DNA from: Campylobacter ornithocola
GTDB lineage: Bacteria > Campylobacterota > Campylobacteria > Campylobacterales > Campylobacteraceae
Length of the DNA stretch: 64,000 nt
NCBI RefSeq assembly: GCF_013201605.1
Contig: NZ_CP053848.1
Location: forward strand, 930,001-994,000
Direction: 5' to 3'
The notes below the pieces were generated by a model. That model did no database searches and had not been told where the DNA came from. It saw only the letters and a program-made list of their open reading frames with translations. The stretch's first letter is position 1; every line of letters begins with the position of its first letter. Of the stretch, positions 56,961-64,000 are shown piece after piece. Both the position numbers and the translations under genes were made by a program.

Positions 56961-57996
56961 TGTTTTCCTTTAATTCTTTACTTTTAATTAAATCTATAAA
57001 TTGTGCCTTTATAAAATCATAATTAGAGCTATCTTTGTATGCGACAAACAATCCTCCACTAGCATTTTTATGCCCTCCCCCATTGACTAAATTTTTAGCC
57101 ATTAAACTTACATCTATTTTGTTATTTGCTCTAAAACTTAAGGTTTTTCTTGAGCTAAGATCAACAAAAAAATCAAAGTCAGGATTTTGCATTAAAAAAT
57201 CATTTCCAATTACGGAAGTATTGCCTATATTTGAAGTTAATAAACCTTTACTTCCTTTATAAAACACGCTAAATTTTTCTTTATTTATACTTAATCTTTC
57301 TACTACAAATTTGGAAATTAAATTGCTTAATGTATCATCATTTTCTTTTTTAAAAAAAGATTTTTTTAAACTATGCAAATCATTATCCAAACTGATATGG
57401 GCATTCTTTTGATGGATATATTTTCTACAAACATCAAAAAGATGAAAAAGATATTTTATGTTTTCTTGTGCAAACATTACTCTGTTGATTTCTTTTGCAC
57501 CTGAAACCATACCAAGTAAAACTTTTCCAAGCTCAAAATTTTTATCTTCACTAAGCCAAATATCTACTGCGTTCACTACATCTACAAATTCTGATAAAGA
57601 TTTATTTTCACCATAACATCTGCTAAAAAAATCATAAACAATCTTAGTAGCACATCTTTTATCATCTAAAAAATACCAAGGATATTTTTGCATACATTCT
57701 AAACCACTTTGATGGTGGTCTAAAAGTAAAAGCTTTATTTTTTTACCTTCTATAGCTTTTTGAAAATCTTCACATTGACTTAATGTTAAATTTAAATCTG
57801 TAATCAAAATCACGAATTCTTCATTGGGATTTTCTTTTAAATTCTCTTCTATGTTTTTAAAAATTACATTAAAGTTTTCATTAATCTCTTTACCATAATT
57901 AGAATTGTAAAAATAACAATTTTTAAAATAAAAATCTAGCACATACTGACACGCATAGCCATCTAAATCTGTATGTGAAAGATGATAAATTTTCAT
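56944..57996 (-). CDS. DHH-family phosphoesterase
   Basis: This 350-residue protein shows HTDLDGYACQYVL near residue 8 and LLLDHHQSG (DHH motif) near 91, then a C-terminal DHHA1 domain with GGGHKNASGG near 310. This is the plan of NrnA-like nanoRNases or pApA phosphatases. The first Asp-rich motif is DLDG. The gene sits 9 bp after flhA; the two functions appear unrelated. Substrate uncertain. Confidence 0.87.
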   Translation of the reverse strand: MKIYHLSHTDLDGYACQYVLDFYFKNCYFYNSNYGKEINENFNVIFKNIEENLKENPNEEFVILITDLNLTLSQCEDFQKAIEGKKIKLLLLDHHQSGLECMQKYPWYFLDDKRCATKIVYDFFSRCYGENKSLSEFVDVVNAVDIWLSEDKNFELGKVLLGMVSGAKEINRVMFAQENIKYLFHLFDVCRKYIHQKNAHISLDNDLHSLKKSFFKKENDDTLSNLISKFVVERLSINKEKFSVFYKGSKGLLTSNIGNTSVIGNDFLMQNPDFDFFVDLSSRKTLSFRANNKIDVSLMAKNLVNGGGHKNASGGLFVAYKDSSNYDFIKAQFIDLIKSKELKENNENKS

Positions 57997-58005
57997 ATTT
58001 TTCCT

Positions 58006-60165
58006 TTATAAATTATCAACTCTTATAATACCTTCGGTTTCAAATTTAGTATTTTCTGCGATTTCAGCAAAACTTAAAACCGTGATATTGATACCAAAAT
58101 TTGAGCAAATATCAGCAATAAATTTTCTAAGTTGTGGTTCAACACAAAGCAAGAAAGGTTTGATTCTTGTGTTTGCCACGCTTGCAAGCTCAGCTTTTAA
58201 TGCCTCTACTAAAGCTCCAGTTTGAGCTACATTAATCATTAAATGATAAGTTCCATCTTTAAATTGCACATGTTCCATTAATTTTGCAGCAGCAGCAGCA
58301 TCAAAAATATAAAAGCTAATTTGGCCTTTTTCGTCAACATATAAATTTGTAATTGCTCTTGCCAAAGAAGCTCTTACATGTTCTATAATCATATCCAAAC
58401 TTTTACTTACTTCAGCTATATCACTAATTGACTCTAAAATAGTAAGCATATCTTTGATAGGAATGTGCTCTTTAAGTAAGGCTTTTAAGACTTTTTGAAT
58501 TAAACCTATACTAGCAACTCTTAAACAATCATCCACCACAATAGGATAATCATTTTTAATTTTATCTAATAAATTTTGCACTTCTTGTTTGGTTAAAAGC
58601 TCTGATGCATTAGCTTTAATAAGCTCACTCATATGAGTTGAAATCACACTTGCTGGATCTATCACAATATAACCATTCAATGTTGCTTCATCTTTTAAAG
58701 ATGACTCTATCCATAATGCATCTGAATTAAATGCAGGCTCCTTAGTAGCTATACCCTCAATAGGTTCAGTGATAAAACCACTATCCATAGCCAAATACTT
58801 ATCAGGATAAATTTCAGCACTAGCTATCCCCACGCCTTTAAGTTTAAAAGTATATTCATTTGGCTTTAATTGTAAATTATCTCTAATTCTAATTTTTGGC
58901 ATTAAAAAACCTAAGCTTTGAGCTATATTGCGTCTTGTGGATCTAATACGCTCTGTCAATTCACTTTCAGCTAATTTAATAAGACCATAACCCAACTCTA
59001 GTTCTAGAATTTCTAATTTTAAAATATCTGTAATTTTATTTTCTTCTTCTTTTAAAATTTCTTCTTCACTACGTTTTTGAGGTTTAGTTTGCTCTTGCTC
59101 ATCAGTCTCTTGAGATTTTTTAGTTGAAATTGTATTAATTTGAATTTTACCTTCTTGCACTTGTTTTATCATATAACCAAGCCCCAAAAACACTAAAGCC
59201 ATAAAACCTAAAGAAAAGTGAGGTAAACCTGGTACTAAAGCAAAAATAAACAATATAAATCCCACAATAAGTAAGGTTTTGTATTCTCCTAAAAGTTGAT
59301 TAATAGAACCTTCAGCAAAATTATCCTCATCTTTACTAGCACGCGTAATAATAATAGCAGTAGCAGTAGAGGTTATAAGACCAGGAATTTGAGAAACAAG
59401 TCCATCACCTATAGTTAATATAGTATAAGTTGAAGCACATTCACCAAGTTCCATATCATGCTGAAAATAACCTATCATAAATCCACCGATTAAATTTACA
59501 ATAGTGATAATAATCCCAGCAACAGCATCTCCTTTTATAAATTTAGAAGAACCGTCCATTGCTCCATAAAAGTTTGCCTCAGCAATGATTTCTTGACGTC
59601 TTGCACGTGCAGTTTTTTCATCAATTAACCCCGCATTCAAATCTGCATCAATTGCCATTTGCTTACCTGGCATTGCATCAAGAGTAAATCTTGCTTGAAC
59701 TTCAGAAACTCTAGTACTACCTTTAGTTACAACCATAAAGTTAATTAAAACTAAGATGCAAAATATAACCATACCTATAACATAATTTCCACTAACAACA
59801 AATTCACCAAAACTTGCTATTATATCACTCACTGCAGCAGGACCTTGGTGCCCTTCACTTAAAATCATACGCGTGGTGGCTATATTAAGTGAAAGCCTAA
59901 AAAGTGTGATAATTAAAATTAAAGTTGGAAAAGTTGTTAAGTCTGTAGGTTTTGGTATATACAAAGAAATTAAAATAATTAAAACCGAAATTGCAATACT
60001 TAAAGCAAGAAAAAAATCTAAAACTATACTTGGTAAAGGTACTATAATAATAGCTAAAATCGCAATAATTACAGCTACTATAGTTAGACTTTTTGCCTTT
60101 ACAATAGGAGCAATAAGCGGAGCAACCCAAGGCAAAACTAAGCTAAAAATATTTCTTTTAGCCAT
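58006..60165 (-). CDS. flhA: Flagellar export gate protein FlhA
   Basis: This 719-residue protein of the flagellar type III export gate has eight helices (about 15-330). The cytosolic segment between them contains the FHIPEP signature RFTLDAMPGKQMAIDADLNAG near residue 152. The C-terminal cytosolic domain (about 370-719) docks chaperone-substrate complexes. In Campylobacter FlhA is also needed to activate FlgSR and sigma54 flagellar genes. Its start overlaps the rrf2 end by 8 bp. Confidence 0.97.
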   Translation of the reverse strand: MAKRNIFSLVLPWVAPLIAPIVKAKSLTIVAVIIAILAIIIVPLPSIVLDFFLALSIAISVLIILISLYIPKPTDLTTFPTLILIITLFRLSLNIATTRMILSEGHQGPAAVSDIIASFGEFVVSGNYVIGMVIFCILVLINFMVVTKGSTRVSEVQARFTLDAMPGKQMAIDADLNAGLIDEKTARARRQEIIAEANFYGAMDGSSKFIKGDAVAGIIITIVNLIGGFMIGYFQHDMELGECASTYTILTIGDGLVSQIPGLITSTATAIIITRASKDEDNFAEGSINQLLGEYKTLLIVGFILFIFALVPGLPHFSLGFMALVFLGLGYMIKQVQEGKIQINTISTKKSQETDEQEQTKPQKRSEEEILKEEENKITDILKLEILELELGYGLIKLAESELTERIRSTRRNIAQSLGFLMPKIRIRDNLQLKPNEYTFKLKGVGIASAEIYPDKYLAMDSGFITEPIEGIATKEPAFNSDALWIESSLKDEATLNGYIVIDPASVISTHMSELIKANASELLTKQEVQNLLDKIKNDYPIVVDDCLRVASIGLIQKVLKALLKEHIPIKDMLTILESISDIAEVSKSLDMIIEHVRASLARAITNLYVDEKGQISFYIFDAAAAAKLMEHVQFKDGTYHLMINVAQTGALVEALKAELASVANTRIKPFLLCVEPQLRKFIADICSNFGINITVLSFAEIAENTKFETEGIIRVDNL

Positions 60166-60562
60166 TATTTTGAATAATATCCTCTAAAGTAATAGAAACT
60201 AAAAAATCATCGATTTTACTTTGAAGTTTCACTAAAACAGGCATAATTTTGCAGTTATCTTCTTTTTGAGAAGGGCAAATTCCATTACTACACTCAAATA
60301 CATTAATAGATTTTTTCTCCACACTATTAATAATTTCTTTCAAAGTATATTCATTTGGCTTTTTTACAAGCATAAATCCACCCTTAGCACCTTTATAAGA
60401 TTTTAAAAGTGCATCTTTAGCGAGTGCTTGTAAAATTTTTGCTAAAAAACTTTTCGGTATATCTAAAATGCTAGACATGGTATCTACATCTTGTGGTTCT
60501 TGAGATTTTGCTATATGAATTAAAGACAATAAAGCGTACTCGCTAGCTTTGGTAAATAACAC
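60158..60562 (-). CDS. Rrf2-family Fe-S regulator
   Basis: This 134-residue winged-helix protein opens MLFTKASEYALLSLIHIAK. KSFLAKILQALAKDALLKSYKGAKGGF carries the recognition helix and wing. Three cysteines in FECSNGICPSQKEDNCK (about residues 95-109) match the cluster site of IscR/NsrR-type regulators. It lies directly upstream of flhA and overlaps it, so an Fe-S or redox signal may affect flagellar export expression. The direct target is unknown. Confidence 0.9.
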   Translation of the reverse strand: MLFTKASEYALLSLIHIAKSQEPQDVDTMSSILDIPKSFLAKILQALAKDALLKSYKGAKGGFMLVKKPNEYTLKEIINSVEKKSINVFECSNGICPSQKEDNCKIMPVLVKLQSKIDDFLVSITLEDIIQNNG

Positions 60563-60695
60563 TTTGTTCCTTTCAAGTTATATATAATATATTAGTTTGA
60601 TTATTAATAAAAATTTTTATTATATCAAAAATAAGTATTGATAAATATTAAATTTCATATTTTTTAAATTTCAGCATTTTTTTTGGTTTTTTAGT

Positions 60696-60701
60696 TATAA
60701 T
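60696..60701 (+). promoter_or_regulatory. Candidate -10 box of rpsO
   Basis: TATAAT lies 42 bp before the rpsO ATG, following the T-rich runs usual for Campylobacter promoters. The 181-bp spacer between rrf2 and rpsO (60563-60743) holds no gene. Confidence 0.5.
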
Positions 60702-60743
60702 TGTGTTTTTTAAATTTTAAATATACCGCTCAGGAGGTCTATT

Positions 60744-61016
60744 ATGGCTTTAGATTCGGCTAAAAAAGCAGAAATAGTTGCAAAATTTGCTAGAAAAGAA
60801 GGGGATACAGGTTCTCCAGAAGTTCAAATTGCACTTTTAAGTGCAAGAATTTCAGAATTAACAGAACACTTAAAAATCTATAAAAAAGATTTTTCTTCTC
60901 GCTTAGGTCTTTTAAAGCTTGTTGGTCAAAGAAAAAGACTTTTATCTTATCTAAAAAGAAAAGACTACCAAGCCTATACTAAATTAATTAGTGAATTGAA
61001 TTTAAGAGATAAATAA
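60744..61016 (+). CDS. rpsO: 30S ribosomal protein S15
   Basis: This 90-residue protein of the small ribosomal subunit binds helices 20-22 of 16S r[25 protein letters not shown] and [18 protein letters not shown] are the conserved S15 blocks. A strong CAGGAGG precedes the ATG. S15 often controls its own mRNA through its leader; no clear fold was found in this one. Confidence 0.98.
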   Translation: MALDSAKKAEIVAKFARKEGDTGSPEVQIALLSARISELTEHLKIYKKDFSSRLGLLKLVGQRKRLLSYLKRKDYQAYTKLISELNLRDK

Positions 61017-61034
61017 GCCTCGTGCTTATTTATC
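61008..61034 (+). terminator. Terminator of rpsO
   Basis: GATAAATAAGC and GCTTATTTATC form an 11-bp stem with a 5-nt loop and include the rpsO stop. A T-rich run follows after about 12 bases. The remaining spacer (61035-61199) holds nothing I can identify. Confidence 0.7.
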
Positions 61035-61199
61035 CACTCTACTTCTTATTTTTTTATTATTTTTTACAATTTAAGTTTTTAAATTTTCTTCATTTATTCA
61101 CAAGAGTTTCACAATGTGATTTTTGGCTTACAAGTACCTAAAAATAGCACTTTAAGTTTTATAAATAAAAATATTTTTCACATTTAAATTTATTGATTT

Positions 61200-62093
61200 T
61201 TAATGTTTTTTCACTTTTGCTATAAAAAACCCATCTGCATAATCATCTGGCAAAACTCTTTTGGCAAATGATAAATCAAATTCATCACTTTTTGCCTTAA
61301 TAAATTCAACATTAGCTAAATCAAAATCAAGCAATTCTAAGTTAAAATTCTCATTTCTCAATGCATTTTCTAAAATCGCTTCGTTTTCTTCTCTTAAAAA
61401 TGTACAAGTACTATATACTAATTCTCCACCATGTTTTAAGGCTAGCAATGCTGAGTGTAAAAGTTTTTTTTGTAAATTTGCAATTTGCTTAATTTCTTTT
61501 GTGTTTTTTTGTATTTCAAAACCCATTTTTGCAAAAGTTGAACAAGGTGCATCAAGTAAAATTTTATCAAATTTTAAAGGACATGCTTTGCCTATAGTAC
61601 GTGCATCTTTCAAGAAACATTTTGCAATTTTAACTTGATAATTTTCCATAGTTTTTTTTAAAGTAAAAAAGCGTGTTTTGGATAATTCGCAACTTGCCAA
61701 ATAACCTTCATTTTGCATAAAATTAGCTAAGTTTAAGCTTTTTCCGCCAGGAGCTGCACACATATCTAACACATTCTCATTAGCTTTAACATCCAAGGTT
61801 TTAGCACACAAATACGAAGAATAATTTTGTATATAAAACCTGCCTTCACTAAAAGCTTTCATTGAACTTAGTTTGCTTTTGAAAATACTAGATATCTTAT
61901 AACAATACTTATCGATTTTTTCGAATTTTATATTTTCACCATTTAGAATTTCTTCTAACTCCTTATTATCAATAAGCAAAGAATTTCTAAAAACATTGAC
62001 ATATTTTTCTTGATTAAAACTTTGAAGGATTTGTTCTTTTTGTTCTTTTGTATAAATTTCATCTAAAACTATATTTAAATCAAGCAAGGCCAT
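61200..62093 (-). CDS. RsmB/NOL1/NOP2-type RNA cytosine methyltransferase
   Basis: This 297-residue m5C methyltransferase has [16 protein letters not shown] (SAM site) near residue 112, [14 protein letters not shown] near 172 (PCx catalytic motif) and [16 protein letters not shown] near 228 (TC motif). Both cysteines needed for catalysis are present. There is no N-terminal NusB-like domain, so it is shorter than E. coli RsmB; the modified site is uncertain. It overlaps ruvX by 14 bp. Confidence 0.88.
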   Translation of the reverse strand: MALLDLNIVLDEIYTKEQKEQILQSFNQEKYVNVFRNSLLIDNKELEEILNGENIKFEKIDKYCYKISSIFKSKLSSMKAFSEGRFYIQNYSSYLCAKTLDVKANENVLDMCAAPGGKSLNLANFMQNEGYLASCELSKTRFFTLKKTMENYQVKIAKCFLKDARTIGKACPLKFDKILLDAPCSTFAKMGFEIQKNTKEIKQIANLQKKLLHSALLALKHGGELVYSTCTFLREENEAILENALRNENFNLELLDFDLANVEFIKAKSDEFDLSFAKRVLPDDYADGFFIAKVKKH

Positions 62094-62466
62094 AAAAATC
62101 CTTTAAAAATAAATACGCCGCTAAAGAATCAAGTTTACCATCTTTTTTCTTTAAATTTATCACACCAAGTTCTTGAGCATTTTTAGAACTAAAGCTCTCA
62201 TCAACAAAAAATACTTCTTTGTCAAAATCAAGTAAAGATATGAAATGTTCTACCCTTTTTCGCATTTCATCTTCACTAGATCCACCTAAAGGAATTCCTA
62301 CTACTAAAGTATTTATGTCATACTCTTTGATGTATTTTTTCACCTCATTTGCTGCTTGATTACGATTTTTTCTAATAATAGCTTCAAGTGGCATAGCTAT
62401 GCTTTTATTAATACACAAAGCAACACCTATACGCTTTAAACCTATATCTAATGCTAAAGTTTTCAT
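62080..62466 (-). CDS. ruvX: Putative Holliday junction resolvase RuvX (YqgF)
   Basis: This 128-residue RNase H-fold protein has [29 protein letters not shown] and [12 protein letters not shown], the three acid-bearing YqgF motifs. Family members process pre-16S rRNA and may cut Holliday junctions. The start at 62466 overlaps the dprA stop (ATGA). A TTG two codons upstream is possible. Confidence 0.93.
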   Translation of the reverse strand: MKTLALDIGLKRIGVALCINKSIAMPLEAIIRKNRNQAANEVKKYIKEYDINTLVVGIPLGGSSEDEMRKRVEHFISLLDFDKEVFFVDESFSSKNAQELGVINLKKKDGKLDSLAAYLFLKDFYGLA

Positions 62467-63230
62467 ACGCAAACTCTTATTTTCACTCCAGATATTTCCA
62501 CCAAACCCTCAAGCTCATACTCATAAACTCTATCACCAAATTTTTTTAAAACTTTTTCTAAATCATCTTCATGTTTTAAAAAACTTAATAAATCATCTTT
62601 ACTTTGTTCTTGATGAAGCTCTCCAAACATTTTTACAAATTCTTCAAAATCATGAATTAAATTTGCTTTTTTCGTAGCTAGAAGTAAGTTTGTTCCCTCA
62701 CTTTCATTTTTCCTATGAGGCAATACATATATAGGTTTATTCATACTTAAAGCAAGTCTCGCACTTTGCATAGAACCACTTTTTAAATCAGCCTGGGCTA
62801 TTACAACAACCTCACTTAAAGCAATAATAAGTCTATTTCTTAATAAAAAATCATAGGGCTTTGCCTTGTAATTTCCTTCATTTTCACTTAAAGCCAAAGC
62901 ATTTTCATAAATATTTAAAATTTCATTTGTGTTTGCTTTTGGATAAATCTCATCAAGCCCATTAGCAAATATAGCTATGGTTTGAGGATAAGCTATTTTA
63001 GCTACTTGAATATCCACTCCTAAAGCCCCGCCACTTACTACACAGACCTTAGCTTTTTTTAACAAAGCTACCAATTCAACAAGACAATTTTTAGTATAAA
63101 TACTCATTTTTCTAGAACCTATAATAGCTACTTTTCTGGTATTTAAAAGCTCTAGATTGCCCTTGTAATAAATTTTAGAAGGAGGATTTAAAATATCCTT
63201 AAAATCCTTAATATTCTCAATAAATTTCAT
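62463..63230 (-). CDS. dprA: DNA processing protein DprA
   Basis: This 255-residue protein loads RecA on incoming single-stranded DNA in natural transformation. The Rossmann-like fold shows [13 protein letters not shown] near residue 37, [15 protein letters not shown] near 63 and [21 protein letters not shown] near 149. It is shorter than many DprA proteins and lacks the N-terminal SAM-type domain. It overlaps both neighbours. Confidence 0.94.
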   Translation of the reverse strand: MKFIENIKDFKDILNPPSKIYYKGNLELLNTRKVAIIGSRKMSIYTKNCLVELVALLKKAKVCVVSGGALGVDIQVAKIAYPQTIAIFANGLDEIYPKANTNEILNIYENALALSENEGNYKAKPYDFLLRNRLIIALSEVVVIAQADLKSGSMQSARLALSMNKPIYVLPHRKNESEGTNLLLATKKANLIHDFEEFVKMFGELHQEQSKDDLLSFLKHEDDLEKVLKKFGDRVYEYELEGLVEISGVKIRVCV

Positions 63231-64000
63231 TTAAATACACAAGTTCAACTGAATTTAATAAATCCACACTTTGTACCAAGGCTTTAAAAGTCTTTTCTCT
63301 TGGATGACCAATAGCTATAGCAAAACCTTTCTTTTTTGCCTCATCTATTGCTTGCTTGAGTTGGTTTTTGATATATACTATATCATCTTCATTATCTAAA
63401 AAAACATCTCTAGCTATATAAGGTTGCTTAAAATGACTTGTTAAATTTTTAGCCTTAGAATTTCCTATGGTTCTTGAATCCACAAAAATAAAATCATTTT
63501 GCTTAAAAGCATTAAATAATTTCTCCATAGCTTGCTTATTTGCAGTAAATAAACTTCCAGTATGATTGTTAATAAATTTTACTTTTGGAAATTGCTCTTT
63601 TACAAAAGCTACACGTTTGTTTATTTTTTGCACATCATCACTAGGATGTAAAGTATTTAATTCAGCTTTATCGTATTTTATGGCTGCTAACGGCAAATGC
63701 ACCATAAAAAAGTCAAAATCCTTTGCAAACTCAGCCGTATAAGGATGGTGTTTATCAGGAGGAAAAAAAGATGGAATTAATTTTAAATTTGTCTTTTTAA
63801 GCATATCTACATGAGTGTGACTTGCCATATCATCTATAATAATCGCTAGACGAGGTTTAGTATTTTTTTGTACTAAGGTTTGAGTTTTATTATTGTCTTT
63901 GTTTGATATATTTTGCTCTTCGTTTTTTAATTCGTTTTTTAATTCTTTGCTTGCATTTTGTTCAACAATTTCTAAAAATGAAGTTTGATTATCTTCTTTG
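63217..64000 (-). CDS. Divergent polysaccharide deacetylase (DUF610), N-terminus cut by window end
   Basis: The frame is open from 64000, so the start lies beyond the window. The visible part has a Lys/Glu/Asn-rich linker, then LAIIIDDMASHTHVDMLKKTN, LPLAAIKYDKAELNTLHP, FINNHTGSLFT (metal-type His motif) and IAIGHPREKTFKAL, the pattern of YibQ/DUF610 proteins related to polysaccharide deacetylases. In Campylobacter relatives it is probably periplasmic. The true N-terminus, likely with a membrane anchor, is not visible. Confidence 0.85.
   Translation of the reverse strand, partial: KEDNQTSFLEIVEQNASKELKNELKNEEQNISNKDNNKTQTLVQKNTKPRLAIIIDDMASHTHVDMLKKTNLKLIPSFFPPDKHHPYTAEFAKDFDFFMVHLPLAAIKYDKAELNTLHPSDDVQKINKRVAFVKEQFPKVKFINNHTGSLFTANKQAMEKLFNAFKQNDFIFVDSRTIGNSKAKNLTSHFKQPYIARDVFLDNEDDIVYIKNQLKQAIDEAKKKGFAIAIGHPREKTFKALVQSVDLLNSVELVYLNEIY

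Overview
The window is about 29-30% G+C, densely coded and has short spacers. It reads as the chromosome of an epsilonproteobacterium of the genus Campylobacter. The evidence is the Peb4-type prolyl isomerase, FlhA with an Rrf2 gene overlapping it, HrcA-GrpE-DnaK, MacAB with an outer-membrane lipoprotein, PPK2, and local gene orders that (from memory) match blocks of the C. jejuni map. The C. lari group is my best guess but is not proven. No rRNA, tRNA, CRISPR array or insertion sequence was seen.

Layout. 1-1820: a badly decayed gene of unknown family on the + strand. 2060-6600: dnaE (-) and a divergent 79-codon selenoprotein of the SelW type with an in-frame UGA, then a DJ-1 family gene. 6598-9327 (-): agmatine-to-putrescine genes aguA and aguB with a cation-efflux gene between them. 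9384-10264 (-): a metallo-beta-lactamase-fold hydrolase and a small membrane protein. 10326-14527 (+): a tightly overlapping run nadE-lpxK-thrC-kdsB plus an AAC(6')-like acetyltransferase. 14537-16914: an amino-acid binding protein, a convergent permease gene and PPK2. 17005-22866: dsbD, a MOSC protein, an NDH-2-like flavoprotein, a Na+-coupled transporter and a PLP enzyme. 22826-25094 (-): a MotA/ExbB-like plus MotB/OmpA-like pair. 25170-28992: fba, peb4, nth, gltS. 29107-33510 (-): MacA-MacB-outer-membrane efflux system. 33639-37828 (+): a nitroreductase and a very large transporter/acyltransferase/acyl-ACP synthetase fusion. 37865-38520: a decayed DUF4268-type gene (-). 38615-43868 (+): flavoprotein, methyltransferase, YkgJ-type protein, TPR protein, a TrpC-like pseudo-enzyme, HIT protein, and the tRNA selenouridine synthase SelU. 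43863-47294 (-): phosphate transporter, pdxA, pdxJ. 47350-49416 (+): Ppx/GppA-like, YqeY, secreted nuclease. 49487-52537 (+): a TpsA/filamentous-haemagglutinin-like exoprotein switched off by a G10 tract and carrying a second frameshift. 52563-55737 (-): hrcA-grpE-dnaK under a CIRCE-like operator and a consensus sigma70 promoter. 55978-60562: a small + strand ORF, then (-) rrf2-flhA-DHH phosphoesterase and two small genes. 60744-64000: rpsO (+), then (-) a DUF610-type deacetylase (cut by the window end), dprA, ruvX and an RsmB-like methyltransferase.

The genes most worth attention are the selenoprotein, which a standard caller splits or misses and which sits in the same window as the selenium-using tRNA enzyme SelU; the phase-variable exoprotein; the motor-like membrane pair; and three decaying or degenerate genes (1-1820, 37865-38520 and the TrpC-like gene). 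Most of the rest is ordinary Campylobacter housekeeping content arranged in overlapping operons with hairpin terminators at convergent gene ends.
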